Shown piece after piece: positions 1 to 7,596 of a DNA stretch of 64,000 nt. How positions within the stretch are numbered: position 1 is the first letter of the stretch; every line of letters begins with the position of its first letter. The DNA is taken from NCBI GenBank assembly GCA_020544565.1, contig CP078014.1, forward strand, positions 626,574 to 690,573, given 5' to 3'. Position numbers and translations under genes: made by a program. The DNA is from Bradyrhizobiaceae bacterium. Lineage in GTDB: Bacteria > Pseudomonadota > Alphaproteobacteria > Rhizobiales > Xanthobacteraceae. The notes under the pieces are model-generated. The model saw only the letters and a list, made by a program, of their open reading frames with translations. It was not told the DNA's origin and did no database searches.

Positions 1-105
1 GACCAGACGCTCCCGCTCCGGCGGGAATTTGCTCATGAGGCTGGCTGCGGTGGTCTTGACTTGAGGTGTGGCCGGACTCTTGGCGGTCGTTGATGCGGCG
101 GTCAT
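1..105 (-). CDS. Unidentified protein, N-terminal fragment (cut by window edge)
   Basis: An open reading frame on the minus strand begins with ATG at 105 and runs off the left edge, so only about 35 residues are visible. They are rich in Ala, Thr and Ser, followed by a charged segment (KFPPERERLV). No signal peptide or recognisable domain can be seen in this fragment, and I do not identify the family. The next gene leftward is outside the window. The frame could be spurious, but codon use fits the neighbours and no competing frame overlaps it convincingly. Confidence 0.4.
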   Translation of the reverse strand, partial: MTAASTTAKSPATPQVKTTAASLMSKFPPERERLV

Positions 106-278
106 GCGATCCTCGCGACTGGAACATGGTCGCACCCATTAATCGCTTTCGTCTCCGCAGCACAATCATGCGCCGCACAAGGAGCGTGGTCGAGAAGGTG
201 TGTGCATGCAGAACGGCCGGCCCCGCTGTGCGCAGAACCGGCCGCAACCATCATCGATGAGGGATGACGTGTCCGCGT

Positions 279-818
279 TTACTTGGCTTCCGAGTATTTG
301 AACGCCGGCATCGCCTTCAACTGTTCGCGGGTGCCGCTCATCACTGCGTGGTCGGGATACCAGTGGTCGCGGGTCGTCGACGTGGTCGCCATGCGATTGG
401 TCGCCGCGCCGGTGGTCTGGCTCGAAGACGGCGACGTGGCCGGCGCTGCCGGCGTGCGGTCGGCGGAGGCCGCACGGACCGGCTCGTCGACCCATTTCAG
501 CTTGTCGAAGCTGACGGCAATGTCGTGCTGACCGACGCCGAGGAAGCCGCCGATGCCGATGACCACGGCGTTGACCTTGCCGGTGCTGTCGATCAGCACC
601 TCGCTGATATCGCCGAGCCGTTCGTTGGCGTCGTTGTAGACCGCGAGGCCGACGAGTTTCGACGCGCGCCAGTTGCCTTGCAGGTTTTGCGGAGTCGTTG
701 TCATCGCTGTCGGTGCGGCGGGGGCGGGGGTCGCCGGCGTCGTGGTCTGCGCCATTGCCACGCCGCTCATCAGCGTCGTTCCCAGCAGAGCGGTTGCAAG
801 CGTTTTCGCAATCATCAT
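279..818 (-). CDS. Exported PRC-barrel domain protein
   Basis: The product is 179 residues, exported to the periplasm or envelope, with one PRC-barrel-like domain. The start is placed at 818 because GGAAGGA lies just upstream and the protein then opens with a clean signal peptide (MMIAKTLATALLG, ending AMA before Gln-Thr). An upstream ATG at 839 lacks a ribosome site. A low-complexity Pro/Ala/Thr linker follows. Then comes a stretch with the PRC pattern: LVGLAVYNDANERLGDISEV, a beta-rich segment with V-N-A-V-V-I-G, and GVGQHDIAVSF. A Ser/Ala/Thr-rich linker and a short C-terminus follow. Such proteins are common in Rhizobiales; their ligand is unknown. It stands alone on its strand, so context gives no functional clue. 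Confidence 0.85.
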   Translation of the reverse strand: MMIAKTLATALLGTTLMSGVAMAQTTTPATPAPAAPTAMTTTPQNLQGNWRASKLVGLAVYNDANERLGDISEVLIDSTGKVNAVVIGIGGFLGVGQHDIAVSFDKLKWVDEPVRAASADRTPAAPATSPSSSQTTGAATNRMATTSTTRDHWYPDHAVMSGTREQLKAMPAFKYSEAK

Positions 819-945
819 GATGATCCTTCCTTTCAACATACCGGTTGAGACGGAAGAACCAGCGCTGGCCGATGGTGTTCCGGGAACAGGAGTGCGAAAA
901 ACACGCGCACGGAACTGCCGCGGGGCGGATCGGACGATGTGCGGA

Positions 946-1155
946 TCAGTTCAGGAGCATGCGGGAGGCATTCGCCGTGCGAAACGGAATCTGGCCCGCC
1001 TCGATGGCCGTATGCAGCTTGTTCAGTTCCGTTTCGAGATATTCGTTGGCGGCCAGCAGTGCCTTCAGCGCGCCGCGCGTGTCGCCGCCGCAGCGGGCGA
1101 TGACATCGTCCAGTGCGGTTTCGTAATGATCGTCTTGCTGCTTGCGGAAACTCAT
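946..1155 (-). CDS. Small conserved hypothetical protein
   Basis: This is a 69-residue cytoplasmic protein with no signal peptide or membrane segment. It looks mostly helical: an N-terminal charged helix (KQQDDHYETALDDVIARC), then the segment GALKALLAANEYLETELNKL, which could form a short coiled coil. The start is well supported by GAGGA five bases before the ATG. Proteins of this size and appearance are frequent in Bradyrhizobiaceae, but I know of no assigned function. It is transcribed in the same direction as the PRC-barrel gene downstream of it, with about 130 bases between them, so co-transcription is possible. Confidence 0.65.
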   Translation of the reverse strand: MSFRKQQDDHYETALDDVIARCGGDTRGALKALLAANEYLETELNKLHTAIEAGQIPFRTANASRMLLN

Positions 1156-1450
1156 GATCGTCCTCGTTCGGGATCGTCGTGGATCGCAGGTCTACGTGCC
1201 CGGGGAACCGTGACGGGACCGTGACGGTTCCGGGGCAGGAAGATTTATCCACATCATCCACAGAACCTGTCCACAGCACGGCCCGGAAGGTCGCCGGATA
1301 CCTATGAAATGGCCGGCAAAATCCGAAGACAGCGTCGCCGCTTTGCTTTTCCCTGGCGCTTGGCCGGAGCGGCGAGCCCACGGCTGCGCCGCCGGCCGGC
1401 TTGTCGTCGGCCTTGTCCGCGGGCGGCGGCGCTGATAGCTGTTCGCCGAT

Positions 1451-1525
1451 GCCGGCGTAGCACAGCGGTAGTGCAGCGGTTTTGTAAACCGAAGGTCGGG
1501 AGTTCGATCCTCTCCGCCGGCACCA
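1451..1525 (+). tRNA. tRNA-Thr (anticodon TGT)
   Basis: A full cloverleaf can be drawn. The acceptor arms GCCGGCG and CGCCGGC pair, with discriminator A and an encoded CCA. The D-arm is GCAC/GTGC. The anticodon stem CGGTT/AACCG encloses the loop TTGTAAA, giving anticodon TGT. The T-arm contains GTTCGATCC. It decodes ACA and wobble threonine codons. Confidence 0.97.
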
Positions 1526-1593
1526 GTGAACGTCCGGGCTTTCTCGCTTTCGCCGCCTGCGGTCGGGGCGGGTTCGGGTGAGGGGGCTTTGGG

Positions 1594-2175
1594 ATGTCGT
1601 CCAGCGGGGCAAGCAGGAGCGGGGCATCGGCCCCGGTGGCCGGGCAGGCGGGCAAGATCGAGATCGAGCTGCGTCAGGCTGCGCAACTGTTCAACACGCT
1701 GGACCCGTCCCCGTTTCGCGAAAGCGATCTCGCCGACGAGGCCGAGGACTACATCGTCGATCAGGCGAAGGACCTGCCGAAGACCGTGCCGATCGCAATC
1801 GTGATCTATCTGCCACGAAGTGAACTGGCGCAGGCCGCCGCCATCGACATGGCGGGGGCGGTGAAGAATTACTTCAAAATGCGGGTCCATGCCGCCTCAG
1901 CAGAACTGCGCGAGCTGTTCAAGACCGGCCGGCTGTCGCTGCTGATCGGTTTCCTGATCCTCGCGAGCTGCGTGATCATCGGCTTCCTGTTCATGGAAGT
2001 GTTCGAGGACGGCGCGATCTCCGACATCATGCGGGAAAGCTTCCTGATCTTCGGCTGGGTCGCGATCTGGAAGCCGTCAGAGATCTTTCTCTATGGCTGG
2101 CCCTCCATCGCCCGGCGCCGCAGGCTGTACCGTCGCCTGTCCGAGGCCACGGTGACGGTCGAGGCGTCGGACTGA
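1594..2175 (+). CDS. Hypothetical protein with two membrane helices
   Basis: This 193-residue protein has an N-terminal cytoplasmic region and two predicted membrane helices. The first is around residues 111-130 (LSLLIGFLILASCVIIGFLF). The second is around 145-165, including the SFLIFGWVAIWKP segment. A basic C-terminus (SIARRRRLYRRL) follows. Residues 20-90 look globular, with strands (KIEIEL, VPIAIVIYLP) and acidic helices. A GAGGGGGC stretch precedes the ATG. The arrangement resembles conserved rhizobial membrane proteins of unknown function. It follows tRNA-Thr by about 70 bases but is not obviously linked to it. No catalytic motif is visible. Confidence 0.75.
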   Translation: MSSSGASRSGASAPVAGQAGKIEIELRQAAQLFNTLDPSPFRESDLADEAEDYIVDQAKDLPKTVPIAIVIYLPRSELAQAAAIDMAGAVKNYFKMRVHAASAELRELFKTGRLSLLIGFLILASCVIIGFLFMEVFEDGAISDIMRESFLIFGWVAIWKPSEIFLYGWPSIARRRRLYRRLSEATVTVEASD

Positions 2176-2346
2176 GCCACCACGCCACATTCCGGCCGAC
2201 GGACATGGGGCCGGATTTCGTCCGGTTTCCGCGCAATTGAACGCAATGGCCGGGTGCGGCGTTAGGCTTACCGCGCAATGGCGCGTGCGCCTTAACCCTC
2301 CGGCGACCGGGATGATCTAGAATTGCCCGGAAACGAGAGATTCTCC

Positions 2347-2814
2347 ATGCGCATGCTCGTGGCGCTGGCCGTCCTGGCCGGCACATCGTTAACGGCCCTG
2401 GCCGATACCGCGCCCCTGATCGTCGTTCCGGGGCGGGCGGGCGTGCCTGTCATTATCAATGGCCGCGACGTGTCCTATAGCGTGCTGGAAGGCGAGTGGG
2501 GGCTGGCCAAATCTTTCCGCAATCCCGCCCGCGTCTTCGGCGGCTGGGATCGTTCTCTCGGCCCCAAGGTCGGCCACTATTATCCGAGTTCGGGACGGAC
2601 GCCCGGATATGGCCGCCTCGAAATCCAGCCGCCGGCGAACCGCCCGTTGCCGCAGCCGGCGGAAAGCCATTACCGGTCGTGGTCGGCGCAGTCCGCGCCG
2701 CCGGCGCCGCCCATGCTGCAGCAGGAGATTCCCTACGATCCGCCGCCGGTCATCGTCGCGCCGCGGGTCGACGGCCCGCATGGGCCCGGCCGCTTTGACG
2801 ATTTCAGGAAATAA
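2347..2814 (+). CDS. Secreted proline-rich hypothetical protein
   Basis: The product is 155 residues with a signal peptide (MRMLVALAVLAGTSLTALA, cleavage before Asp-Thr). It is exported to the periplasm or surface. The mature part starts with a beta-like segment (PLIVVPGRAGVPVIINGRD), then a Gly/Trp/Arg region, and ends in a Pro-rich tail (several PP and PAPP motifs, PPVIVAP). The start at 2347 is chosen because GAGAGA lies upstream and the signal peptide begins there; a TTG at 2323 in frame is less likely. It is followed 49 bases later by another secreted protein gene on the same strand, so the two may form an operon. Function unknown. Confidence 0.72.
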   Translation: MRMLVALAVLAGTSLTALADTAPLIVVPGRAGVPVIINGRDVSYSVLEGEWGLAKSFRNPARVFGGWDRSLGPKVGHYYPSSGRTPGYGRLEIQPPANRPLPQPAESHYRSWSAQSAPPAPPMLQQEIPYDPPPVIVAPRVDGPHGPGRFDDFRK

Positions 2815-2863
2815 CAAGGCCGGCGAAACAAGCCGGCGAACGGAAGCCCAGCAGGAGAGAGTG

Positions 2864-3460
2864 ATGCGTCACATATTGTCAGGATGGATTGCAGGCGCGG
2901 CTGTGGCCGCGACCATGGCGATATCGCCCGCGCAGGCTTGCGCGGTGTCCGGCCCGTGCCACGACGGCCACCACGTTTTCGCGTTCATGACCGATTACGC
3001 CTACGCCATTCCCGAGCGCCTGCCGGATTCGCTGGGCCCGCTGGCGCACGGACGCGCGCCGCAATACTATTATGTCAATCAGGGCCCGTTCTATTCCGGC
3101 CCGGGCAATTTCGCTCCGGTGCCGACCTATCAGGAGCGCGCGGTCACCGGCTGGCAGACCTATCGGGATCCTTATTATTACGGCTACTACGGCGGGCCCT
3201 ACGCCAACGCGACCAATCATTTCTATGATGGCGCGCCGAATGTGCAGGGGCCGGTGGTCTACCGCTATCGCCATGGCCGCCGTCATGTGCATGCCCGTGC
3301 GCATCATCCTGCGCCGCGCGCCCATCACGTGCGCCGCTCCAGCGTCGTTTACGGCTATACCGCGCCGCATAGCTACGATCATTCCATGGCGCTGAGCGCG
3401 CGCGCCAACCGCATGAACCAGGTCATGGGTCCGGGCGCACGGGGCATCTGGGTGCCGTGA
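2864..3460 (+). CDS. Secreted Tyr/His-rich hypothetical protein
   Basis: This 198-residue exported protein has a signal peptide of about 25 residues (MRHILSGWIAGAAVAATMAI, then SPAQA). AGGAGAG precedes the ATG. The mature protein has two early Cys (ACAVSGPC) that may form a disulfide. A Tyr/Gly-rich central part (DPYYYGYYGGPY) follows, then a His/Arg-rich stretch (YRYRHGRRHVHARAHH), which could bind metal or an acidic polymer. Repeats of this sort are common in alphaproteobacterial envelope proteins without known function. It lies directly after another secreted protein gene and before a strong terminator, so these two genes probably form one transcript. Confidence 0.72.
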   Translation: MRHILSGWIAGAAVAATMAISPAQACAVSGPCHDGHHVFAFMTDYAYAIPERLPDSLGPLAHGRAPQYYYVNQGPFYSGPGNFAPVPTYQERAVTGWQTYRDPYYYGYYGGPYANATNHFYDGAPNVQGPVVYRYRHGRRHVHARAHHPAPRAHHVRRSSVVYGYTAPHSYDHSMALSARANRMNQVMGPGARGIWVP

Positions 3461-3489
3461 CCGCCGGTATGTCGGGTCAGGATATGGGA

Positions 3490-3521
3490 GCGCCCGCTGG
3501 CATCGTGACAGCGGGCGTTTT
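3490..3521 (+). terminator. Rho-independent terminator
   Basis: A perfect 9-bp stem, CGCCCGCTG paired with CAGCGGGCG, has a 9-base loop and is followed by TTTT. It closes the transcript of the secreted protein gene ending at 3460. Confidence 0.85.
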
Positions 3522-3538
3522 GCTGTCCGGATGTGGCG

Positions 3539-4378
3539 TCAGGCCATCAGGCCGAGGCGGCTCGCGCCGATATAGAGCGCCAGCGCGGCCGCGTTGGACA
3601 CGTTGAGGCTCTTGATCGCGCCGGGCATGTCCAGCCGCGCCACCACGCGGCAGGTGTCGCGAGTCAGTTGCCGCAGGCCCTTGCCCTCGGCGCCCAGCAC
3701 CAGCGCCAGCGGCGCCTGCAACGGGACCGCGGCGAGGTTTTCGGTGCCCTCGCTGTCGAGGCCGACGGTCAGGAAGCCGTTGTCGTTCATCTCGTTCAGC
3801 GCCCGCGCCAGATTCTGCACGCTGACGATGGGAACCAGTTCAAGCGCCCCAGAGGCGGACTTCGCCAGCACGCCGGTCGCCTCCGGGCTGTGCCGCGCGG
3901 TGGTGACGATGGCTTTGACGTCGAACGCCGCCGCCGAGCGTAGGATCGCGCCGACATTGTGCGGGTCGGTGATCTGGTCGAGCACCAGCACGATGCCGTC
4001 GCGCGGCAGGGTGTCGATGTCCGGCGCGGGCAGGGCGTCGGCTTCCGCCAGAAGACCCTGATGCACGGCATCCGGCCCGAGCCGGCGGTCGATCTCGGCG
4101 GGACGCACCAACTCGGGCGGCACGCGGGTGTCGATGTTCTCCTCGGCCAGCCGGCGGGCGGCGTTCTCGGTGAGCAGCAGCTTGCGGATGCGCCGCTGCG
4201 GATTGGCCAACGCCAGGGTCACCGTGTGCCAGCCGTAGAGGATCACCGGGGCGTCGCCCCGCGCGCCGGCCGATTCGCGCTCGCGCCAGGCCGGTCGCCC
4301 GCCCGGCCGTCCGCGGTTCTTGCCGTGGCCGCCCGGCTTGGGGCCGCCGAATCGTGATTTTTGATCGCGCTCGCTCAT
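3539..4378 (-). CDS. rlmB: 23S rRNA 2'-O-methyltransferase, TrmH/RlmB family
   Basis: This 279-residue cytosolic SPOUT-class enzyme uses S-adenosylmethionine to methylate a ribose 2'-OH. In the RlmB branch the target is G2251 of 23S rRNA. A basic, Gly-rich N-terminus (residues 1-40) precedes the substrate-binding domain, which begins near ILYGWHTV (46-53). The catalytic domain carries motif 1 (NVGAILRSAAAF, 141-152, with the key Asn and Arg), motif 2 (LVLGAEGKGL, 227-236) and motif 3 (SLNVSNAAALALY, 257-269), which form the trefoil knot. The start at 4378 was chosen because the earlier in-frame ATGs extend towards or into the tRNA-Tyr gene. No strong ribosome site is visible, so the start is moderately certain. 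The gene is divergent from tRNA-Tyr. Confidence 0.93.
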   Translation of the reverse strand: MSERDQKSRFGGPKPGGHGKNRGRPGGRPAWRERESAGARGDAPVILYGWHTVTLALANPQRRIRKLLLTENAARRLAEENIDTRVPPELVRPAEIDRRLGPDAVHQGLLAEADALPAPDIDTLPRDGIVLVLDQITDPHNVGAILRSAAAFDVKAIVTTARHSPEATGVLAKSASGALELVPIVSVQNLARALNEMNDNGFLTVGLDSEGTENLAAVPLQAPLALVLGAEGKGLRQLTRDTCRVVARLDMPGAIKSLNVSNAAALALYIGASRLGLMA

Positions 4379-4599
4379 GCGGCGCTTGTCCCACGGCGCT
4401 GGAACAATGGCAATTTCCCCGTCTGCTCCGGGACTTGCGAAAGCGTCATAATTCTCCAGCCCTTGGTTGACTTTACCCCGCCGCTTCGCCCATAAACGCG
4501 CCGACCGGGCCGCCCGTGATCGGGCACGCTTTTTACCGTCATCCATGACAGTTCGAACCACCCCGCTCGGGTGGCCGAGGGTGTCGGATGGCACGGAGC

Positions 4600-4685
4600 G
4601 GGGGAGTGTCCCGAGTGGCAAAGGGAGCTGACTGTAAATCAGCCGCCGTATGGCTTCGAAGGTTCGAGTCCTTCTTCCCCCACCA
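4600..4685 (+). tRNA. tRNA-Tyr (anticodon GTA)
   Basis: This is a class II tRNA with a long variable arm. The acceptor GGGGGAG pairs with the 3' TTCCCCC, followed by discriminator A and an encoded CCA. The anticodon loop CTGTAAA gives GTA. The T-arm contains GGTTCGAGTCC. A strong terminator follows directly. Confidence 0.97.
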
Positions 4686-4690
4686 TCTTG

Positions 4691-4730
4691 AAAACGCTCG
4701 CGAAATTCAGTTTTCGCGGGCGTTTTTGTT
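4691..4730 (+). terminator. Terminator of tRNA-Tyr
   Basis: The inverted repeat AACGCTCGCGAAA / TTTCGCGGGCGTT, with one T-G pair, is followed by TTTTGTT. It starts within ten bases of the tRNA 3' end. Confidence 0.85.
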
Positions 4731-4882
4731 GGGCTTGTTTTGATGGAACCAGCGCACCCGCGCTCGCGCCCGATCTCTACTCGCTTGTTCGCCTGCCGTT
4801 CATCAACGTCATGTCAGCATCGCTAACTCTGTTGATCTGCGGTTCCATCCCGCTGCTTCACCATCCCATAAGGATCGCCGTC

Positions 4883-5209
4883 ATGAGATCGCTGTCTCTC
4901 GGCCTCGTGCGCCTGTTTGCCGGTGTGTGGCACGGGCTGCGCGATCCGGAATTCCGGGCGATCGCGTTTCTGCTGGCGTTATTGGCGGTGGCGGGATCGG
5001 TTTTCTACCATGTCGTGGAAGGCTGGGCCTGGATCGACGCGATGTATTTCAGCTTCATGGCGCTGACCACGGTGGGGGACGCCAACCTCGCGCCTGTCAG
5101 CGTGCTGGGCAAAGTGTTCACCATCGCCTTTTCGGTCATCGGCATCGGCCTGATGCTGGCGTTCATTTCCCGCCTTGCATCCTATCGCGATCAGGCGCGC
5201 GGCGACTGA
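4883..5209 (+). CDS. Two-helix cation channel, NaK-like (Ion_trans_2)
   Basis: This 108-residue inner-membrane protein has a first membrane helix (about 26-44), a pore helix (IDAMYFSFMALTT) and a second helix (about 76-97, KVFTIAFSVIGIGLMLAF). The selectivity filter at residues 62-67 reads TTVGDA instead of the potassium-channel signature TTVGYGD. It therefore looks like the non-selective NaK channel family, whose filter is TVGDG and whose surrounding sequence (EGW-ID-YFS, GKVFTI, IGIGL, FI-LA) is very similar. There is no large regulatory domain; only about ten charged residues follow helix 2. Four copies would form the pore. The start at 4883 has AAGGA eight bases upstream. The gene is monocistronic, between tRNA-Tyr and a convergent small secreted protein gene. 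Confidence 0.85.
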   Translation: MRSLSLGLVRLFAGVWHGLRDPEFRAIAFLLALLAVAGSVFYHVVEGWAWIDAMYFSFMALTTVGDANLAPVSVLGKVFTIAFSVIGIGLMLAFISRLASYRDQARGD

Positions 5210-5228
5210 CGCGCGCGCCCGGCGATGC

Positions 5229-5498
5229 TCACTGGACCCGGTGATGCCGCTGGCTGCGGCGAACCTTGCGCGGCGCGGGACCGTTCCGCTCGGCGAAGGC
5301 GATCTTCGGATTCAGTTGGCAAAAGGCATAGCGGCCGGAGGCGCTGGCCTGGCATTGTGCGAGGGTATCGTAGTCGCAGCGGCCGAACTCGAAGCGGCTT
5401 TCCACCAGGCAATAGCGGTAATCCCGGGCGACGGCGGGGCCCGACGACAAGACGGAAACTCCGGCGAAGGCCAGCAGGGCCAGGATAGCGGTGCGCAT
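5229..5498 (-). CDS. DUF3551-like small secreted protein
   Basis: This is an 89-residue exported protein. The signal peptide is MRTAILALLAFAGVSVLSSG, then PAVA before Arg-Asp-Tyr. The short mature domain has three Cys in the DUF3551 arrangement: YRYCLVES, GRCDYDTLAQCQAS, and YAFCQLNPK; the third motif carries the C-x-x-NP pattern. The tail is basic (RKVRRSQRHHRVQ). AAGGA lies seven bases before the ATG at 5498; a longer reading from 5540 is not supported. Members of the family are numerous in Bradyrhizobiaceae and have no known function. It converges with the channel gene. Confidence 0.82.
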   Translation of the reverse strand: MRTAILALLAFAGVSVLSSGPAVARDYRYCLVESRFEFGRCDYDTLAQCQASASGRYAFCQLNPKIAFAERNGPAPRKVRRSQRHHRVQ

Positions 5499-5628
5499 GG
5501 GGACGTCCTTCCATTTGCAATCGTTCAAGGTGAAATCCACAGACTTCAGATATGGTTCCGATCGTCCCCGGTTGCAAATCGTAATTGTTGAGGCGGCCGG
5601 ACGGCCATGCTAGTGCTCGCCGCATCGA

Positions 5629-5702
5629 GCGGGTGTAGCTCAATGGTAGAGCAGCAGCCTTCCAAGCTGAATACGAGGGTTCGATTCCCTTCACCCGCTC
5701 CA
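5629..5702 (+). tRNA. tRNA-Gly (anticodon TCC)
   Basis: The acceptor GCGGGTG pairs with CACCCGC, followed by T and an encoded CCA. The D-arm is GCTC AATGGTA GAGC. The anticodon stem CAGC/GCTG has loop CTTCCAA, giving TCC. The T-arm is GAGGGTTCGATTCCCTT. Confidence 0.97.
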
Positions 5703-5740
5703 GCCGCGCCTCGTTGAGGCCCCGCCTGTCTCTGACATCC

Positions 5741-6658
5741 CTATTTTAATGCCCGGCCCGGGGACAATCGCGCGAACCCGGCAGAGGGCTTGAGAAGTGT
5801 GATTCCCGCCGCAACGATGATGAGCGACCCGACGATCATCGGAAGGTCGAGCTGCTCGCCGAATCCCACCACGCCGAGGGTGAGACCGAACAGCAGCCGG
5901 GTGTAGCGAAACGGCGTCACCACCGAGACCGCGCCGGTGCGCATGGCTTTCATCAAGGCGCCATAGGCGAGCACGCCGCAGACGACCGCCCCCGCCAGAA
6001 AAGCCGTTGCCGCAAGATCGGGAACGACGAACGCCCGGCGCTCCCAGAGCAGGGCATAGAGACTGCCGGCCAGGATGATCGCCGCGAAGCCGTAGAAGCC
6101 GAGGACGGCCGTCGTGATGGAGCGCGGCGCGGCGCGGCTGGCGAGGTCGCGGCCGGCGAAGCCCAGCATGCCGATCAGGGCCAGCACGGACAGGCCCGAA
6201 AAGCTCTCCGCTCCCGGCCGCAGGACCACCAGAACGCCGACGAGGCCGATCAGGATGGCGGCCCAGCGTTGCCAGCCGACCTTCTCGCCGAACAGGAACG
6301 CCGCGCCGAGCACGACGACGATGGGGGTGGCCTGCAGGATCGCCGTGGTCGCCGACAGCGGAGTGAGGGCGAGCGCCAGCACGAAGAACAGGCGCGCGGT
6401 CACTTCGAAGCAGGCGCGGATGCGCATCGGGCGCGACAGGATATCGCCGCTGAAGATCGACTCCTGCCGCGCCACCGCGGCGATGGTGAACAGGACCGCG
6501 CCGCCGAAACCGAACAGGATCAGCACTTCGGCGACAGGCAGATGCGCGGCGGCCGCCTTCACCAGCGCGTCCTCGACGGCGAATGCCGCCATGGCCGCGA
6601 CCATCCAGAGGATGCCGGCGAGATTGGCCTTGTTCTGTTTTGCCGCGATATCGCTCAT
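5741..6658 (-). CDS. EamA/DMT-family transporter
   Basis: This 305-residue inner-membrane protein has about ten helices arranged as two five-helix EamA repeats, the usual size for drug/metabolite transporters. The first repeat opens with LAGILWMVAAMAAFAVEDALVK. It ends near ILIGLVGVLVVLRPG, where the LRPG motif typical of the first EamA domain is visible. The second repeat starts at LSVLALIGMLGFAGRDLASR and ends with PMIVGSLIIVAAGITLL. The start at 6658 gives a cytoplasmic N-terminus of about 13 residues before helix 1; the longer reading to 6805 adds an unlikely leader. The substrate cannot be told from sequence. It is transcribed alone, towards tRNA-Gly. Confidence 0.88.
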   Translation of the reverse strand: MSDIAAKQNKANLAGILWMVAAMAAFAVEDALVKAAAAHLPVAEVLILFGFGGAVLFTIAAVARQESIFSGDILSRPMRIRACFEVTARLFFVLALALTPLSATTAILQATPIVVVLGAAFLFGEKVGWQRWAAILIGLVGVLVVLRPGAESFSGLSVLALIGMLGFAGRDLASRAAPRSITTAVLGFYGFAAIILAGSLYALLWERRAFVVPDLAATAFLAGAVVCGVLAYGALMKAMRTGAVSVVTPFRYTRLLFGLTLGVVGFGEQLDLPMIVGSLIIVAAGITLLKPSAGFARLSPGRALK

Positions 6659-6801
6659 GGTCACGCTTGTCGTCTGTCGGGGGGATGGCCCGGTCGGGCC
6701 GCGAAACGGACAGTATATCATCCCAACCGGTGAAACGGCGATGTCTGGGCACGCGCGGCTGGATAATTGCGGGATTCGTGCCTGCGACAGTGTCGCAGCG
6801 A

Positions 6802-7596
6802 TCACTGCATGGTCTGGGGCAGGACGAAGGGCTGCCCGTTTTCCGAACCGATATGGGTCGTGACATCGAATACGTCGCGAATCATCCCTGCCGTCACCGT
6901 GTCGGCCGGTGAACCGTCGGCGGCGACGATGCCCCGGCGGATGACGACGATGCGATCGGCGAAGCGCACCGCGAGATTGAGATCGTGCAGCACGGCGACG
7001 ACCGCGCTGCCGTTGCGGGCGCGGCGCTTGGCGATCTCCACCAGATTGATCTGGTAGCGCAGATCGAGACTGGATGTCGGCTCGTCGAGCAGCAGCACGC
7101 CGGGGCCGTGCTCGGCCTCGCCGCAGGCGAGCTGCACCAGCACCCGTGCGAAATGCGCCCGCTGCTGCTCGCCGCCGGACAGGGTGGGCAACTCGCGATG
7201 GCGCAGCGGCTCCAGCGCCAGTTCCGCGATGGCGGCATCCACCAGCGGCCGGGCCGTGCCGCGCGGCCGCTCGCCCGCGCCCATCGCCACGACTTCCTCG
7301 ACGGTGAAGGGAAAGCCGACGCTGACATGCTGGGACAACATGACGCGATGATGGGCCAGTTCCCGCGACGCGTACGACGCAAGGTCGCGCCCCTTGAGGC
7401 GCACCTCGCCGCCGCTGCAGCGCAGGTCGCCGGACAACAGCCGCAGCAAGGTCGATTTGCCCGCGCCGTTGGGGCCGACGATGGCGACGGTCTCGCCGCC
7501 GCGCAGGCGCAGGCTGATGCCGTCCAGCAGCGTGGCGTGCCGGATCACCATGCGAACCGCGTCGGCTTCCATCAAGGCGGGTGCGGGAGGCGTCAT
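6802..7596 (-). CDS. hmuV: Heme ABC importer ATPase HmuV
   Basis: This 264-residue cytosolic ATPase powers heme import through HmuU. Walker A (GPNGAGKST) is at 41-49, the signature LSGGEQQR at 139-146, and Walker B (VLLLDEP) at 167-173, followed by the D-loop SSLD and an H-loop histidine in VLHDLNL. The SxHVSVGFPFTVEEVV segment around the Q-loop is typical of heme and siderophore importers. It is the last gene of the leftward hmuP-hmuT-hmuU-hmuV operon. Its ATG overlaps the TGA of hmuU (7593-7596), implying translational coupling. Heme rather than siderophore is inferred from HmuP, HmuR and the heme oxygenase next door. Confidence 0.95.
   Translation of the reverse strand: MTPPAPALMEADAVRMVIRHATLLDGISLRLRGGETVAIVGPNGAGKSTLLRLLSGDLRCSGGEVRLKGRDLASYASRELAHHRVMLSQHVSVGFPFTVEEVVAMGAGERPRGTARPLVDAAIAELALEPLRHRELPTLSGGEQQRAHFARVLVQLACGEAEHGPGVLLLDEPTSSLDLRYQINLVEIAKRRARNGSAVVAVLHDLNLAVRFADRIVVIRRGIVAADGSPADTVTAGMIRDVFDVTTHIGSENGQPFVLPQTMQ

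Noticed and set aside
1156..1450. Gene in the gap before tRNA-Thr
   Set aside because: Open frames on both strands run through the tRNA gene itself and have no family features; I see only a probable promoter region.
4379..4621. N-terminal extension of rlmB by up to 81 residues
   Set aside because: The longest version runs into the tRNA-Tyr gene and the added residues do not resemble the family.
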